From positions 4,836,001 through 4,900,000 of the forward strand of contig NZ_AP018164.1 of NCBI RefSeq assembly GCF_002356315.1: a stretch of 64,000 bases of DNA, written 5' to 3'. The stretch is from Mycobacterium shigaense. GTDB lineage: Bacteria > Actinomycetota > Actinomycetes > Mycobacteriales > Mycobacteriaceae. A model generated the notes under the pieces. The model made no database searches. It worked only from the letters and a program-made list of their open reading frames with translations, and had not been told where the DNA came from. Shown here in pieces: positions 26,922-35,748 of this stretch; position 1 is the first letter of the stretch, and every line of letters starts with the position of its first letter. A program made the position numbers and the translations under genes.

Positions 26922-29303
26922 TCAGCTGCGGGCCGGCGGGTTGGACCGGCTCACGTCGTCCTTCGGCTGCTCCGGAGATTTTCCGGCATCCGGGCTGGGC
27001 TGGCCCGGCGGGGGGCAAGGCGGATAGGGCGGGACGGCCGGCTGACCCTGACCCGCGTGCGGGCCCTGCGGACCCTGGTGGCCGTGGTTTTGCGGGCCGG
27101 GATAGCTGGGCGCCGGCTGCGGCCAATGCGGCTGCTGCTGCGGGGGCGGGTACCACTGACCCGGCTGCGGTTGCTGGGGCGGCCAGCCCGGCGCGTGCCA
27201 GCCCGCGGGCGCACCGTAGTCGGGCTGGGTCGGGCGATGCCCTTGGTCATCACCGGCAGGACCACGAGAGCCGTTGCCGCCGTTGGCATTTCGGTCGGCT
27301 TCGGCCCGGACGGCCTCGGCCGCCTGGCTGGCCGCCGCGATGGCCGCTTTGAAGGCGGGCTCGGCGACGGGCGGCGGCCACGGCTCGCCGCGTTCGATCG
27401 CCAGCTCACCGGGCGTCTTGATCGGCGGCTTGTCCGACGGAATGCGTCCGCCGAAATCGTCGAACACTGTCAGGCGAGGCCGCTTTTCGACGCCGGCGAA
27501 GATGCCCTCCAGCTCGGCTCGGTGCAGGGTCTCCTTTTCCAGCAGCTCGCCGGCCAAGGTGTCGAGCACGTCGCGGTACTCGGTGAGGATCTCCCACGCC
27601 TCGGTGTGCGCGGCCTCGATGAGCTTGCGGATCTCGTCGTCGATATCGCGGGCGACTTCGTGGGAATAATCGGACTGGGTGCCCATCGACCGGCCCAGGA
27701 ACGGGTCGCCATGCTCGGTGCCGTATTTGACGGCCCCCAGCTTGGAACTCATGCCGTATTCGGTGACCATCGCGCGCGCGATCTTGGTGGCCTGCTCGAT
27801 ATCGGACACCGCGCCGGTCGTCGGCTCGCGGAACACCAGCTCCTCGGCGGCGCGCCCGCCCATCGCGAACACCAGCTGAGCGACCATCTCCGAGCGGGTC
27901 CGTAGGCCCTTGTCCTCCTCGGGCACCGCGACGGCGTGGCCGCCGGTGCGGCCGCGGGCCAGGATCGTCACCTTGTAGACCGGGTCGATGTCCGGCATCG
28001 CCCAGGCGGCCAGGGTGTGCCCGCCTTCGTGGTAGGCGGTGATCTTCTTTTCCTGCTCGCTGATGATCCGGCCCTTGCGGCGCGGGCCGCCGATCACCCG
28101 GTCGACCGCCTCCTCGAGGGCGGGGCTGGTGATGACGGTGCCGTTCTCCCGCGCGGTCAGCAGGGCCGCCTCATTGATGACGTTGGCCAGGTCGGCGCCG
28201 GTCATGCCGACGGTCCGCTTGGCCAGCCCGTCCAGATCGGCCTCCGGGGCGATCGGCTTGCCCTTCGAATGCACGCGCAGCACGGCGCGGCGCCCGGCCA
28301 GGTCGGGGTTGGACACCGGGATCTGGCGATCGAAGCGGCCGGGCCGCAGCAGCGCGGGGTCCAGGATGTCGGGCCGGTTGGTCGCGGCGATCAGGATGAC
28401 CCCGGCGCGGTCACCGAAACCGTCCATCTCGACCAGCAACTGGTTCAGCGTCTGCTCGCGCTCGTCGTGGCCGCCGCCCAGCCCGGCGCCGCGCTGGCGG
28501 CCCACCGCGTCGATCTCGTCGACGAAGATGATGCACGGGCTGTTCTGCTTGGCCTGTTCGAAGAGATCACGCACTCGCGAGGCGCCGACACCGACGAACA
28601 TCTCGACGAAGTCGGACCCCGAGATGGTGAAGAACGGCACCCCGGCCTCGCCGGCCACGGCGCGGGCTAGCAGCGTCTTACCGGTACCGGGCGGCCCGTA
28701 GAGCAGCACGCCCTTGGGAATCTTGGCGCCCAGCGCCTGATACCGGCTGGGGTTCTGCAGGAAGTCCTTGATCTCGTAGAGCTCCTCGACCGCCTCGTCG
28801 ACGCCGGCGACGTCGGCGAAGGTGGTCTTGGGCATGTCCTTGGACAGTTGCTTGGCGCGGGACTTGCCGAAACCGAAGCCCATCCGGGCGCCGCCCTGCA
28901 TGCGCGAGAACATCACGAACAGCCCCACCAGCAACAGCAGCGGCAGCACGTACACGAGCAGCTCGCCCAGGATGCTGCCCTCGTTGACGACGGTGCTGAC
29001 CTTCGCGTTCTTCGCATTGAGCGCGTTGAAGAGGTCGACGGCGTAGCCATTGGGGTATTTGGTGATGACCTTGTCGGAGTTGTCGGTGTCGTTGTTGCCC
29101 TTCTTGAGGGTCAACCGCAGTTGCTGCTCGCGGTCATCGATCTGCGCGCTCTTGACGTTGTCACCGTTGATCTGCGCCATCGCCACCGAAGTGTCGACAG
29201 GCTTGAAGCCTCGGGTGTCGTCGCTGAAATAGAAGAACGACCAGCCCAGCAACAGCACCACGGCGATCGCCGTGACGGTGCGAATCACGTTTTTCCGGTT
29301 CAT
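26922..29303 (-). CDS. ftsH: ATP-dependent zinc metalloprotease FtsH
   Basis: 793 aa from ATG 29303 (Mtb 760). Membrane AAA+ protease. Helix one at about residues 7-27, an extracytoplasmic domain, helix two near 115-135 (LLVYVLPLLLLVGLFVMF). AAA module with Walker A GPPGTGKTLLAR, Walker B IIFVDEIDAVG and second region of homology NRPDILDPALLRPGRFDRQ. Zinc protease site HEGGH. The last ~150 residues are Pro/Gln/Gly-rich and account for the extra length. First gene of the folate operon. Confidence 0.97.
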   Translation of the reverse strand: MNRKNVIRTVTAIAVVLLLGWSFFYFSDDTRGFKPVDTSVAMAQINGDNVKSAQIDDREQQLRLTLKKGNNDTDNSDKVITKYPNGYAVDLFNALNAKNAKVSTVVNEGSILGELLVYVLPLLLLVGLFVMFSRMQGGARMGFGFGKSRAKQLSKDMPKTTFADVAGVDEAVEELYEIKDFLQNPSRYQALGAKIPKGVLLYGPPGTGKTLLARAVAGEAGVPFFTISGSDFVEMFVGVGASRVRDLFEQAKQNSPCIIFVDEIDAVGRQRGAGLGGGHDEREQTLNQLLVEMDGFGDRAGVILIAATNRPDILDPALLRPGRFDRQIPVSNPDLAGRRAVLRVHSKGKPIAPEADLDGLAKRTVGMTGADLANVINEAALLTARENGTVITSPALEEAVDRVIGGPRRKGRIISEQEKKITAYHEGGHTLAAWAMPDIDPVYKVTILARGRTGGHAVAVPEEDKGLRTRSEMVAQLVFAMGGRAAEELVFREPTTGAVSDIEQATKIARAMVTEYGMSSKLGAVKYGTEHGDPFLGRSMGTQSDYSHEVARDIDDEIRKLIEAAHTEAWEILTEYRDVLDTLAGELLEKETLHRAELEGIFAGVEKRPRLTVFDDFGGRIPSDKPPIKTPGELAIERGEPWPPPVAEPAFKAAIAAASQAAEAVRAEADRNANGGNGSRGPAGDDQGHRPTQPDYGAPAGWHAPGWPPQQPQPGQWYPPPQQQPHWPQPAPSYPGPQNHGHQGPQGPHAGQGQPAVPPYPPCPPPGQPSPDAGKSPEQPKDDVSRSNPPARS

Positions 29304-29464
29304 CAATCATCGGCCGTGTCGGCCAGGTCCTTCCCGATACGCGCGGCTGGAAAAGTCCAGGTTACCTCCGTGGCGATCGCCAGCCCCGGCCGAGCCACTA
29401 CCCCTGACAACGAGCGGCGGTTCCCGGTTTGGTTCCCGGGCGGTCGCGGTTCGGCAAACCACGA

Positions 29465-29890
29465 TCACTCGTAATAGCGGGCTTCGATCACATTGCCGTC
29501 CGGATCACGGAAGTAAAACGCCTGCGGCGACCGCCCTCGGGCGCCGAAGCTCTGGCTCAGCCGCGCGCCGGTGTCCACCCCGGCGGCCCGCAGTCGCTGG
29601 TCCAGCGCGTCGTACTCGGGCTTCGTCAACGCCAGGCACAGATGGTTGAGGCGATTGCCGGCGCCGCCCTCGGCGACTCGCGCCGTCGTCGCGCTGCCAG
29701 CGGCCATGCCCAGCGGCACCAGGTCGATGATCGAGTCGGCGCACACCCGCACGCTCGGGAACGGCGCCTCGCCGGCCTCGAACTCCGTGAGCCGGACCGG
29801 CGTGAGCCCGACCACCCGCGAGTAGAAATCCACCGCTGCCCGCGGATCCTTCGTCCACACCACGACGTGGTCTAGCCTCACCCGAGCCAT
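29465..29890 (-). CDS. VOC / glyoxalase-fold protein
   Basis: 141 aa from ATG 29890. Vicinal-oxygen-chelate fold: N-terminal beta-alpha-beta HVVVWTKDPRAAVDFYSRVVG, then the metal-site strand RLNHLCLAL and C-terminal FYFRDPDGNVIEARYYE with the conserved DPDGN-E. Glyoxalase I, a fosfomycin-type thiol transferase or an extradiol dioxygenase-like activity is possible. Divergent from ephA with 92 bp between starts, so it may act in the same catabolic unit. It sits where Mtb has the espACD locus. Confidence 0.88.
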   Translation of the reverse strand: MARVRLDHVVVWTKDPRAAVDFYSRVVGLTPVRLTEFEAGEAPFPSVRVCADSIIDLVPLGMAAGSATTARVAEGGAGNRLNHLCLALTKPEYDALDQRLRAAGVDTGARLSQSFGARGRSPQAFYFRDPDGNVIEARYYE

Positions 29891-29982
29891 ATTTCCAGAC
29901 CGCCGAACCCGGCACCGGACAACCACCATTCGCAATCGCCCCGAGGCCTTCTCGGCTCGCGGCCGTTGTGATTTGGTGAGTC

Positions 29983-30960
29983 ATGCCCTTGTCGAGTCCC
30001 CCCTCCACCGAACGGTTAGTCGACACCAACGGCGTGCGCCTGCGCGTGATCGAGGCCGGCGAGCGCGGCGCCCCCGTCGTGGTCCTGGCCCACGGCTTTC
30101 CCGAACTGGCCTACTCCTGGCGTCACCAGATCCCGGTGCTGGCCGGGGCCGGCTACCACGTGCTGGCGCCCGATCAACGCGGCTACGGCGGCTCGTCGCG
30201 TCCGGACGCGATCGACGCTTACGACATCCACCACCTGACCGGTGACATCGTCGGGCTGCTCGACGACGTCGGGGCGCAGCGCGCCGTCTGGATCGGGCAC
30301 GACTGGGGCGCCGCCGTGGTGTGGAACGCCCCGCTGCTGCACCCGGACCGGGTGGCGGCCGTCGCCGCGCTCAGCGTGCCGGTGACGCCACGCCCGCACG
30401 TGGCGCCCACGCGGGCGTGGCGAAAGGCGTTCGGCGAGAACTTCTTCTACATCCTGTATTTCCAGGAGCCCGGCGTCGCCGACGCCGAGTTGAACGCCGA
30501 TCCCGCGCGGGTGATGCGGCGCATGCTGGGCAGTCTGCGATCCGATGGCCAGAACGCGATCGCAAGGATGGCCACGCCGGGTCCGGAGGGTTTCCTCGAT
30601 CGCCTTGCCGAACCCGACGGGCTACCGGACTGGATCACCCAGGACGAGCTGGACCACTACGTCGCCGAGTTCACCCGCACCGGATTCACCGGCGGCCTGA
30701 ACTGGTATCGCAACTTCGACCGAAACTGGGAAACCACACCCGAACTCGCGGACGCGAAGATCTCGGTGCCGTGCCTATTCATCGGCGGCACCGCCGACCC
30801 GGTGTTGACGTTCACCCGGGCCGACCGCGCGGCACAGGCCATCAGCGGACCGTACCGGCAATTGTTGATCGAGGGCGCCGGGCACTGGCTGCAGCAGGAG
30901 CGACCCGACGAGGTGAATGCGGCATTGCTGGACTTCCTCAACGGATTGGACCTGCGATGA
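29983..30960 (+). CDS. ephA: Epoxide hydrolase EphA
   Basis: 325 aa, ortholog of Rv3617 (322 aa). Alpha/beta-hydrolase that opens epoxides to vicinal diols. HGFPELAYSWRHQ oxyanion region, nucleophile Asp in WIGHDWGAAVVW, lid tyrosines in FFYILYFQEPG and LNWYRNFDRNW, acid Asp in IGGTADPVLT and catalytic His in GAGHWLQQERP: a complete soluble epoxide hydrolase set. Its stop overlaps the next ATG by 4 nt (ATGA). The product would be a substrate for the dehydrogenase two genes on. Confidence 0.96.
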   Translation: MPLSSPPSTERLVDTNGVRLRVIEAGERGAPVVVLAHGFPELAYSWRHQIPVLAGAGYHVLAPDQRGYGGSSRPDAIDAYDIHHLTGDIVGLLDDVGAQRAVWIGHDWGAAVVWNAPLLHPDRVAAVAALSVPVTPRPHVAPTRAWRKAFGENFFYILYFQEPGVADAELNADPARVMRRMLGSLRSDGQNAIARMATPGPEGFLDRLAEPDGLPDWITQDELDHYVAEFTRTGFTGGLNWYRNFDRNWETTPELADAKISVPCLFIGGTADPVLTFTRADRAAQAISGPYRQLLIEGAGHWLQQERPDEVNAALLDFLNGLDLR

Positions 30961-32132
30961 AGTTCGGCGTCTTCATCACGCCCTTCCATCCGGTGGGCCA
31001 ATCCCCGACCGTCGCATTGGAATACGACATGGAACGGGTCGTCGCCCTGGATCGGCTGGGCTTCGACGAAGCCTGGTTCGGCGAACACCACTCGGGCGGT
31101 TACGAGTTGATCGCCTGCCCCGAGGTGTTCATCGCGGCGGCCGCCGAGCGGACCAAGCACATCCGGCTGGGTACCGGTGTGGTGTCGCTGCCCTATCACC
31201 ATCCCCTGATGGTCGCCGATCGCTGGGTGCTGCTGGACCACCTGACGCGCGGCCGGGTCATGTTCGGGACGGGCCCCGGGGCGCTGCCGTCGGACGCCTA
31301 CATGATGGGCATCGATCCGATCGAGCAGCGCCGGATGATGCAGGAATCCCTGGAGGCGATCCTGGCGCTGTTCCGCGCCGGGCCCACCGAGCGAATCGAC
31401 TGTCACTCCGACTGGTTCACCCTGCGCGACGCGCAGTTGCACATCCGCCCCTACACCTCGCCGTATCCGGAAATCTCCACGGCGGCAATGATTTCCCCGT
31501 CGGGACCTCGGCTGGCCGGTGCGCTGGGCACGTCGTTGCTGTCGCTGTCGATGTCGGTGCCCGGCGGTTTCGCCGCTCTGGAGACCACCTGGGACGTGGT
31601 GCGCGAGCAGGCCGCCAAGGCCCACCGGGACGAGCCGGACCGGGCGGACTGGCGGGTGCTGAGCATCATGCATGTCGCCGACACCCGCGAGCAAGCGATC
31701 GACGATTGCACCTACGGGCTGCAGGACTTCGCCAACTACTTCGGGGCGGCCGGGTTCGTCCCGCTGGCCAACTCCGTCGACGGCGGGCAGACGGCGCACG
31801 AGTTCGTGGAAAGCTATGCGGCCGCGGGCAATTGTTGCATCGGTAACCCCGACGACGCCATCGCTCATATCGAGGACCTACTGGAGCGGTCGGGCGGTTT
31901 CGGGACGCTGCTGATCCTCGGCCACGATTGGGCCCCGCCACAAGCGACATTCCATTGCTATGAGTTGTTGGCCCGCAAAGTGATTCCGCATTTCAAGGGG
32001 CAGCTGGAGGCCGCGCGGTCGTCGCACGAATGGGCGAAGAGCCATCGTGACCAGTTGATAGGCCGCGCCGGTGAGGCCGTGGTGAAGGCCATCAAGCAAC
32101 ACGTCGGCGAGCAGGAAGGCGGCAGAAACTGA
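30957..32132 (+). CDS. LLM-class flavin-dependent monooxygenase (Rv3618-like)
   Basis: 391 aa from ATG 30957. Bacterial-luciferase-like TIM barrel, FMN or F420 dependent. N-terminus MKFGVFITPFHPVGQ, FDEAWFGEHH, RLGTGVVSLPYHHPL, the family PGALPSDAYMMGIDP and C-terminal GGFGTLLILGHDWAPP. Resembles limonene-1,2-monooxygenase-like (LimB) enzymes, which make epoxides. Tightly coupled on both sides: a 4-nt overlap with ephA and a 1-nt overlap with the dehydrogenase (TGATG). Substrate unknown. Confidence 0.92.
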   Translation: MKFGVFITPFHPVGQSPTVALEYDMERVVALDRLGFDEAWFGEHHSGGYELIACPEVFIAAAAERTKHIRLGTGVVSLPYHHPLMVADRWVLLDHLTRGRVMFGTGPGALPSDAYMMGIDPIEQRRMMQESLEAILALFRAGPTERIDCHSDWFTLRDAQLHIRPYTSPYPEISTAAMISPSGPRLAGALGTSLLSLSMSVPGGFAALETTWDVVREQAAKAHRDEPDRADWRVLSIMHVADTREQAIDDCTYGLQDFANYFGAAGFVPLANSVDGGQTAHEFVESYAAAGNCCIGNPDDAIAHIEDLLERSGGFGTLLILGHDWAPPQATFHCYELLARKVIPHFKGQLEAARSSHEWAKSHRDQLIGRAGEAVVKAIKQHVGEQEGGRN

Positions 32133-33141
32133 TGCGCGCGTCAGTGTTGCGGGACGGCCGGATGGTGTACCGGGACGATCTGCCCGAGCCCGTGCCCGGT
32201 CCCGGCCAGGTGCTGGTCGCCGTGAACTCGTGTGGAATCTGCGGATCCGACTTGCATTTCGCGGCGCACGGGTCGCAGGTGCTGACGATGACCGAGCAAG
32301 CCGGCGGGGGCGGTGGCATCCAGGTCGACCTGGGCCGGGACATCTTCATGGGTCATGAATTCAGCGCGGAGATCCTCGAGGCCGGGCCGGATACCGAGAC
32401 CTTCGCACCGGGGACGTTTGTGACTTCGTTGCCGATCCTGCTTTCCACCAATGGTTTTGACCCAATCGTCTACAGCAACAGCACCGTCGGCGGTTACGCC
32501 GAGCGGATGCTGCTTTCGGCCCCCATGTTGTTGCGGGTTCCCAACGGGCTGGACCCCGGCATGCCGCGCTGACCGAACCCATGTCGGTGGGGCTGCATGC
32601 GGTGAACAAATCGAACATCGAGCGGGGTGAGACGGCGCTGGTGATCGGCTGCGGCCCGATCGGTATCGCGATCATCGCGGCGCTGCGCATGCGCGGCGTG
32701 GAAAGCATTGTGGCTGCCGACTTCTCACCGACGAGGCGCGAGCTGGCCACGGCGATGGGCGCGCATCAGGTGCTGGATCCGGCGCAGGGATCGCCGTTCG
32801 ACTCCGTCAAGGCCAAGGTGGTGTTCGAGGCGGTCGGGGTGCCCGGGATCATCGACGACGTGCTACGCCGGGCACGCTGGGGGACCCGCCTGGTGGTGGC
32901 CGGGGTGTGCATGCAACCCGATGCCCTGCACCCGTTCTTCGCCATCGCCAAAGAGATCAGCGTGCAATTCGTGCTGGCGCAAACCCCCGACGAGTTCGCC
33001 GATACGCTGCGGGCGCTCGGCGAGGGCGAGCTCGATGTGGCGCCGATGATCACCGCCCAGGTCGGCCTGGACGGGGTCGGCGCGGCCTTTGACGACCTCG
33101 CCGACCCCGAGCAGCACTGCAAGATACTCGTCACGCCGTAG
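32132..33141 (+). pseudogene. Zinc-dependent alcohol dehydrogenase, frameshifted
   Basis: Two frames make one MDR-family dehydrogenase of about 336 aa. The N-terminal half (32132-32572) has the catalytic zinc site NSCGICGSDLHF and MGHEFSAEI but no structural-zinc Cys cluster; the C-terminal half (from about 32563) has the NAD-binding ALVIGCGPIGIAI and ends EQHCKILVTP. A single missing G at 32561-32565 (ATGCC for ATGGCC) shifts the frame and causes a stop at 32570-32572. Restoring the G gives continuous sequence LDPGMAALTEPMSVG. Either a recent loss or a sequencing error; the downstream half retains its coding character. Confidence 0.88.
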
Positions 33142-33185
33142 GTCGCCTGCGTAGGCGTGGACCTTCTGCCAGCAAGGAGAGCGAC

Positions 33186-33680
33186 GTGTTCGTCTGTGAG
33201 ACAGTCGATCTGGATTTCGTCAGTACTGCTCCCATCCGGCTGCACGCCGATGTGCGCGTGGCCCGATCACCGAGCGAGGTGTTCGCGGCATTCGCACACG
33301 ATCCCGCCAACTGGGGTGAGTTCTTCCCCGGCTTCGACCGGACGGGCCGTTACGACACAGCGAGACCGCACGGCGTTGGCTCGCGCTGCACGAAAAGGGT
33401 CGCCGGGATCACGGTCACGGAGACCGTCTTGGCATGGGACGAGGGCGCCCGGTTCGCGTTCCGCGTCGACAGCACCGCCGCGCCGGCCTTTCACGCCTGG
33501 GCCGAGGACTACCACTTCGACCCCGACGCCACGGGCGGCGCGCTACTGAGAGTCGACATCGGCAGCACGCCGCGGCCTGCGTTCAGACTGGCCGCTCCGA
33601 TTCTGCCCCGGGCCCTGGCGCTCGTGCTGAGCCGCGCCGGTCGCAACCTCGAGCGGAGCGGTCGGTTCTCCGCGCCATAA
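33186..33680 (+). CDS. SRPBCC family protein
   Basis: 164 aa from GTG 33186, preceded by AAGGAGAG at about 6 nt. START/polyketide-cyclase-like lipid-binding fold: VRVARSPSEVFAAFAHDPANWGEFFPGF, then GVGSRCTKRVAGITVTETVLAWDEGARFAFRV and FDPDATGGALLRVDIG. This fold binds a hydrophobic ligand. No catalytic motif can be assigned. 44 bp after the dehydrogenase, possibly in the same transcript. No Mtb counterpart at this place. Confidence 0.83.
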   Translation: MFVCETVDLDFVSTAPIRLHADVRVARSPSEVFAAFAHDPANWGEFFPGFDRTGRYDTARPHGVGSRCTKRVAGITVTETVLAWDEGARFAFRVDSTAAPAFHAWAEDYHFDPDATGGALLRVDIGSTPRPAFRLAAPILPRALALVLSRAGRNLERSGRFSAP

Positions 33681-33700
33681 CCGTTGTCGAAGGATGCGGC

Positions 33701-33721
33701 TATAATCGAACGCATGTTCGA
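33701..33721 (+). promoter_or_regulatory. LexA (SOS) box overlapping -10 and start codon of the 13E12 gene
   Basis: TATAAT at 33701-33706 is a consensus -10, 7 bp before the ATG at 33714, giving a leaderless transcript. Overlapping it, TCGAAC-GCAT-GTTCGA (33706-33721) is a perfect palindromic mycobacterial LexA operator. In Mtb several 13E12-family genes belong to the LexA regulon, so the site is expected to repress transcription until DNA damage. Confidence 0.85.
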
Positions 33722-34977
33722 GTTCGAGTCCGATCCCGCCGCTCTGGTGTCCTTGGTCGAGGCCACGTACCGGCAGGAGTCGATGCTGGTGGCTCGCCGG
33801 ATGGCGGCGGTGGCGGCTTTGTTGCGGCGTCGGGTCGCCGCGGCCGACCGAGCCGAGGAACGCCGCGATTACGCGGTCGTCGACGGGTTCGAGCAGACGG
33901 CGGCGGAAGTGGCCGCGGCGATGAATCTTTCACCGATGGCGGCCGGCTATCTGGTGTCGGACGCCGAGGCGCTGGATACCAGGCTGCCGAAGGTAGCCGC
34001 GCTGCTCGCCGAGGGCCGAACCGATTGGCGCACGGTCCGGTTGGTCATCAGCCGGACCGAGCTGATCTCCGACGGGGCGTTGATCGTGAAGGTCGACCGA
34101 TCACTGGCGAGGCGGCTGGGCAATTGGCACGGCTGGTCGCGGCAGCGGATCATCAACGCCGCCGATGCCGCCGTCCGCGCCGTCGATCCCGATGCCGCCC
34201 GGGAGCGCCGGCTGGGGGCGGACGCCGACCCGGCACATCGGGATCAGCGCCCTCGACAACGGGATGGCCGACGTTTACGGCACCGTCGCCGCCGTCGCCG
34301 CGAAGGCCTTCGACCAGCGCCTCTCCCAACTCGCCAAGCAGGTGTGCCGGGCCGACCCGCGGACGCTGGACCAGCGCCGTGCCGATGCGTTGCTCTCGCT
34401 GGCTCAAGGCCGCGGCCTGGCCTGCAAATGCGGGCAGGCGGGCTGCCCCCGGCGCAAGGGTGCCGGCGACCGGGAGCCCGGCGCGGCGCAGGTGATCATC
34501 AACGTGGTCGCCAGCGATCAGACGGTCGCCGGGAACAGCGCGGCGCCCGGCTAACTGGACGGTTTCGGAATCATCGACGCCGAGCAGGTGCGAGAGCTGG
34601 CCACCGCCGCTTCCCTGCGCTTTCCTGCTCCGGTGGTAAGTGTTCGCGACGCAGTGCGCCATCAGCCCTCGGCGGCGCTCGAGCGCGCCGTCCGCTGCCG
34701 CGACCTCATCTGCCGCTTCCCCGGGTGCAGCCGCCCCGCGACCGTCTGCGACATCGACCACACCATCCCGTTCAATCACGAGAACCCGGCGTCCGGCGGG
34801 TTGACGGTGCTAGGAAATCTTAAATGCCGTTGCCGACAACATCATCGACTGAAAACGTTCGGCGGGTGGCAGGATACTCAACTCGCCGACGGCACGGTGG
34901 TCTGGACCTCGCCCGCCGGGCAGACATACCGAACCTCGGCGGCGGCCGCCGACCTGCCCGACGATCCGCCCTTCTGA
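33714..34977 (+). pseudogene. 13E12-family DUF222 / HNH endonuclease protein, degraded
   Basis: The intact protein would be about 420 aa. DUF222 region from ATG 33714 (MFEFESDPAALVSLVEATY), then a +1 frameshift from an extra C in the CCC run at 34229-34231: GAC-CCGG read as GAC-CGG resumes RHIGISALDNGMADVYG. In that frame a nonsense codon TAA at 34552-34554 stands for a conserved Tyr (PG-Y-LDGFGIIDAEQ). The C-terminal HNH domain is intact (CDIDHTIPFNHENPASGG, GNLKCRCRQHHRLK). Two independent lesions make sequencing error less likely than for the neighbouring dehydrogenase. Confidence 0.9.
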
Positions 34978-35004
34978 GGACCCAGCGGCGCTAGGGTGCC
35001 AGGC

Positions 35005-35742
35005 ATGGCGATCGCACGAAACGCAAACGGGTTCGCTCGCCGGACGATCGCGGTGGCCGCGGCCGGCCTGGCCGTCGCGACGGTGTCGGCGTGCGACAAG
35101 CACGAGGCCACGCCGGCCCCGGGCGCGAATCCGCGCCAGGTGACCGTGTTGGGCTCCGGACAGGTACAAGGCGTCCCGGACACGCTGACGGCCGACGTCG
35201 GGATCGAATTCACCGCCGCCGACGTCACTGCCGCGATGAACCAGGCCAACGACCGGCAGCAGGCCGTCATCAACGCCCTCGTCGGCGCCGGCCTGGACCG
35301 CAAGGACATCAGCACCACCGAGGTCACCCTGACGCCGCAATACAGCGACGCCGGAACCATCACCGGCTACCGCGCCGCCAACGCCATCCGGATCAAGATC
35401 CACCCGACGGATACCGCGTCGAAGATGCTGGCGCTCATCGTCGGCACCGGCGGAGACGCCACCCGCATCAGTTCGGTCAGCTACTCCATCGCCGACGACT
35501 CGCAGCTGGTCAAGGACGCCCGCGCACGGGCGTTCAACGACGCCAAGAACCGGGCCGACCAGTACGCGCAGCTGTCCGAGCTGCGGCTGGGCAAGGTGCT
35601 ATCCATCTCGGAGGCCACCGGCGCGACACCGTTCACCGGGGGCCCGCCGGCGCAGCCGAAAGCCATGCCGACCGCGGTCCCGCTGGAACCGGGTCAGCAG
35701 ACCGTGAGTTTCTCGGTGACGGCGGTGTGGGAGCTCGACTGA
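35005..35742 (+). CDS. lpqG: Lipoprotein LpqG, SIMPL (DUF541) domain
   Basis: 245 aa from ATG 35005 (GTG 34996 also in frame). Ortholog of Rv3623. Signal peptide with lipobox VSAC, then the SIMPL domain: QVTVLGSGQVQGVPDTLTADVGIE, AMNQANDRQQAVINALVGAGL, ITGYRAANAIRIKIHP and the closing DDSQLVKDARARAFNDAKNRADQYA. SIMPL proteins form periplasmic assemblies of uncertain function. Converges with hpt, 6 bp between stops. Confidence 0.94.
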   Translation: MAIARNANGFARRTIAVAAAGLAVATVSACDKHEATPAPGANPRQVTVLGSGQVQGVPDTLTADVGIEFTAADVTAAMNQANDRQQAVINALVGAGLDRKDISTTEVTLTPQYSDAGTITGYRAANAIRIKIHPTDTASKMLALIVGTGGDATRISSVSYSIADDSQLVKDARARAFNDAKNRADQYAQLSELRLGKVLSISEATGATPFTGGPPAQPKAMPTAVPLEPGQQTVSFSVTAVWELD

Positions 35743-35748
35743 CCTGAA

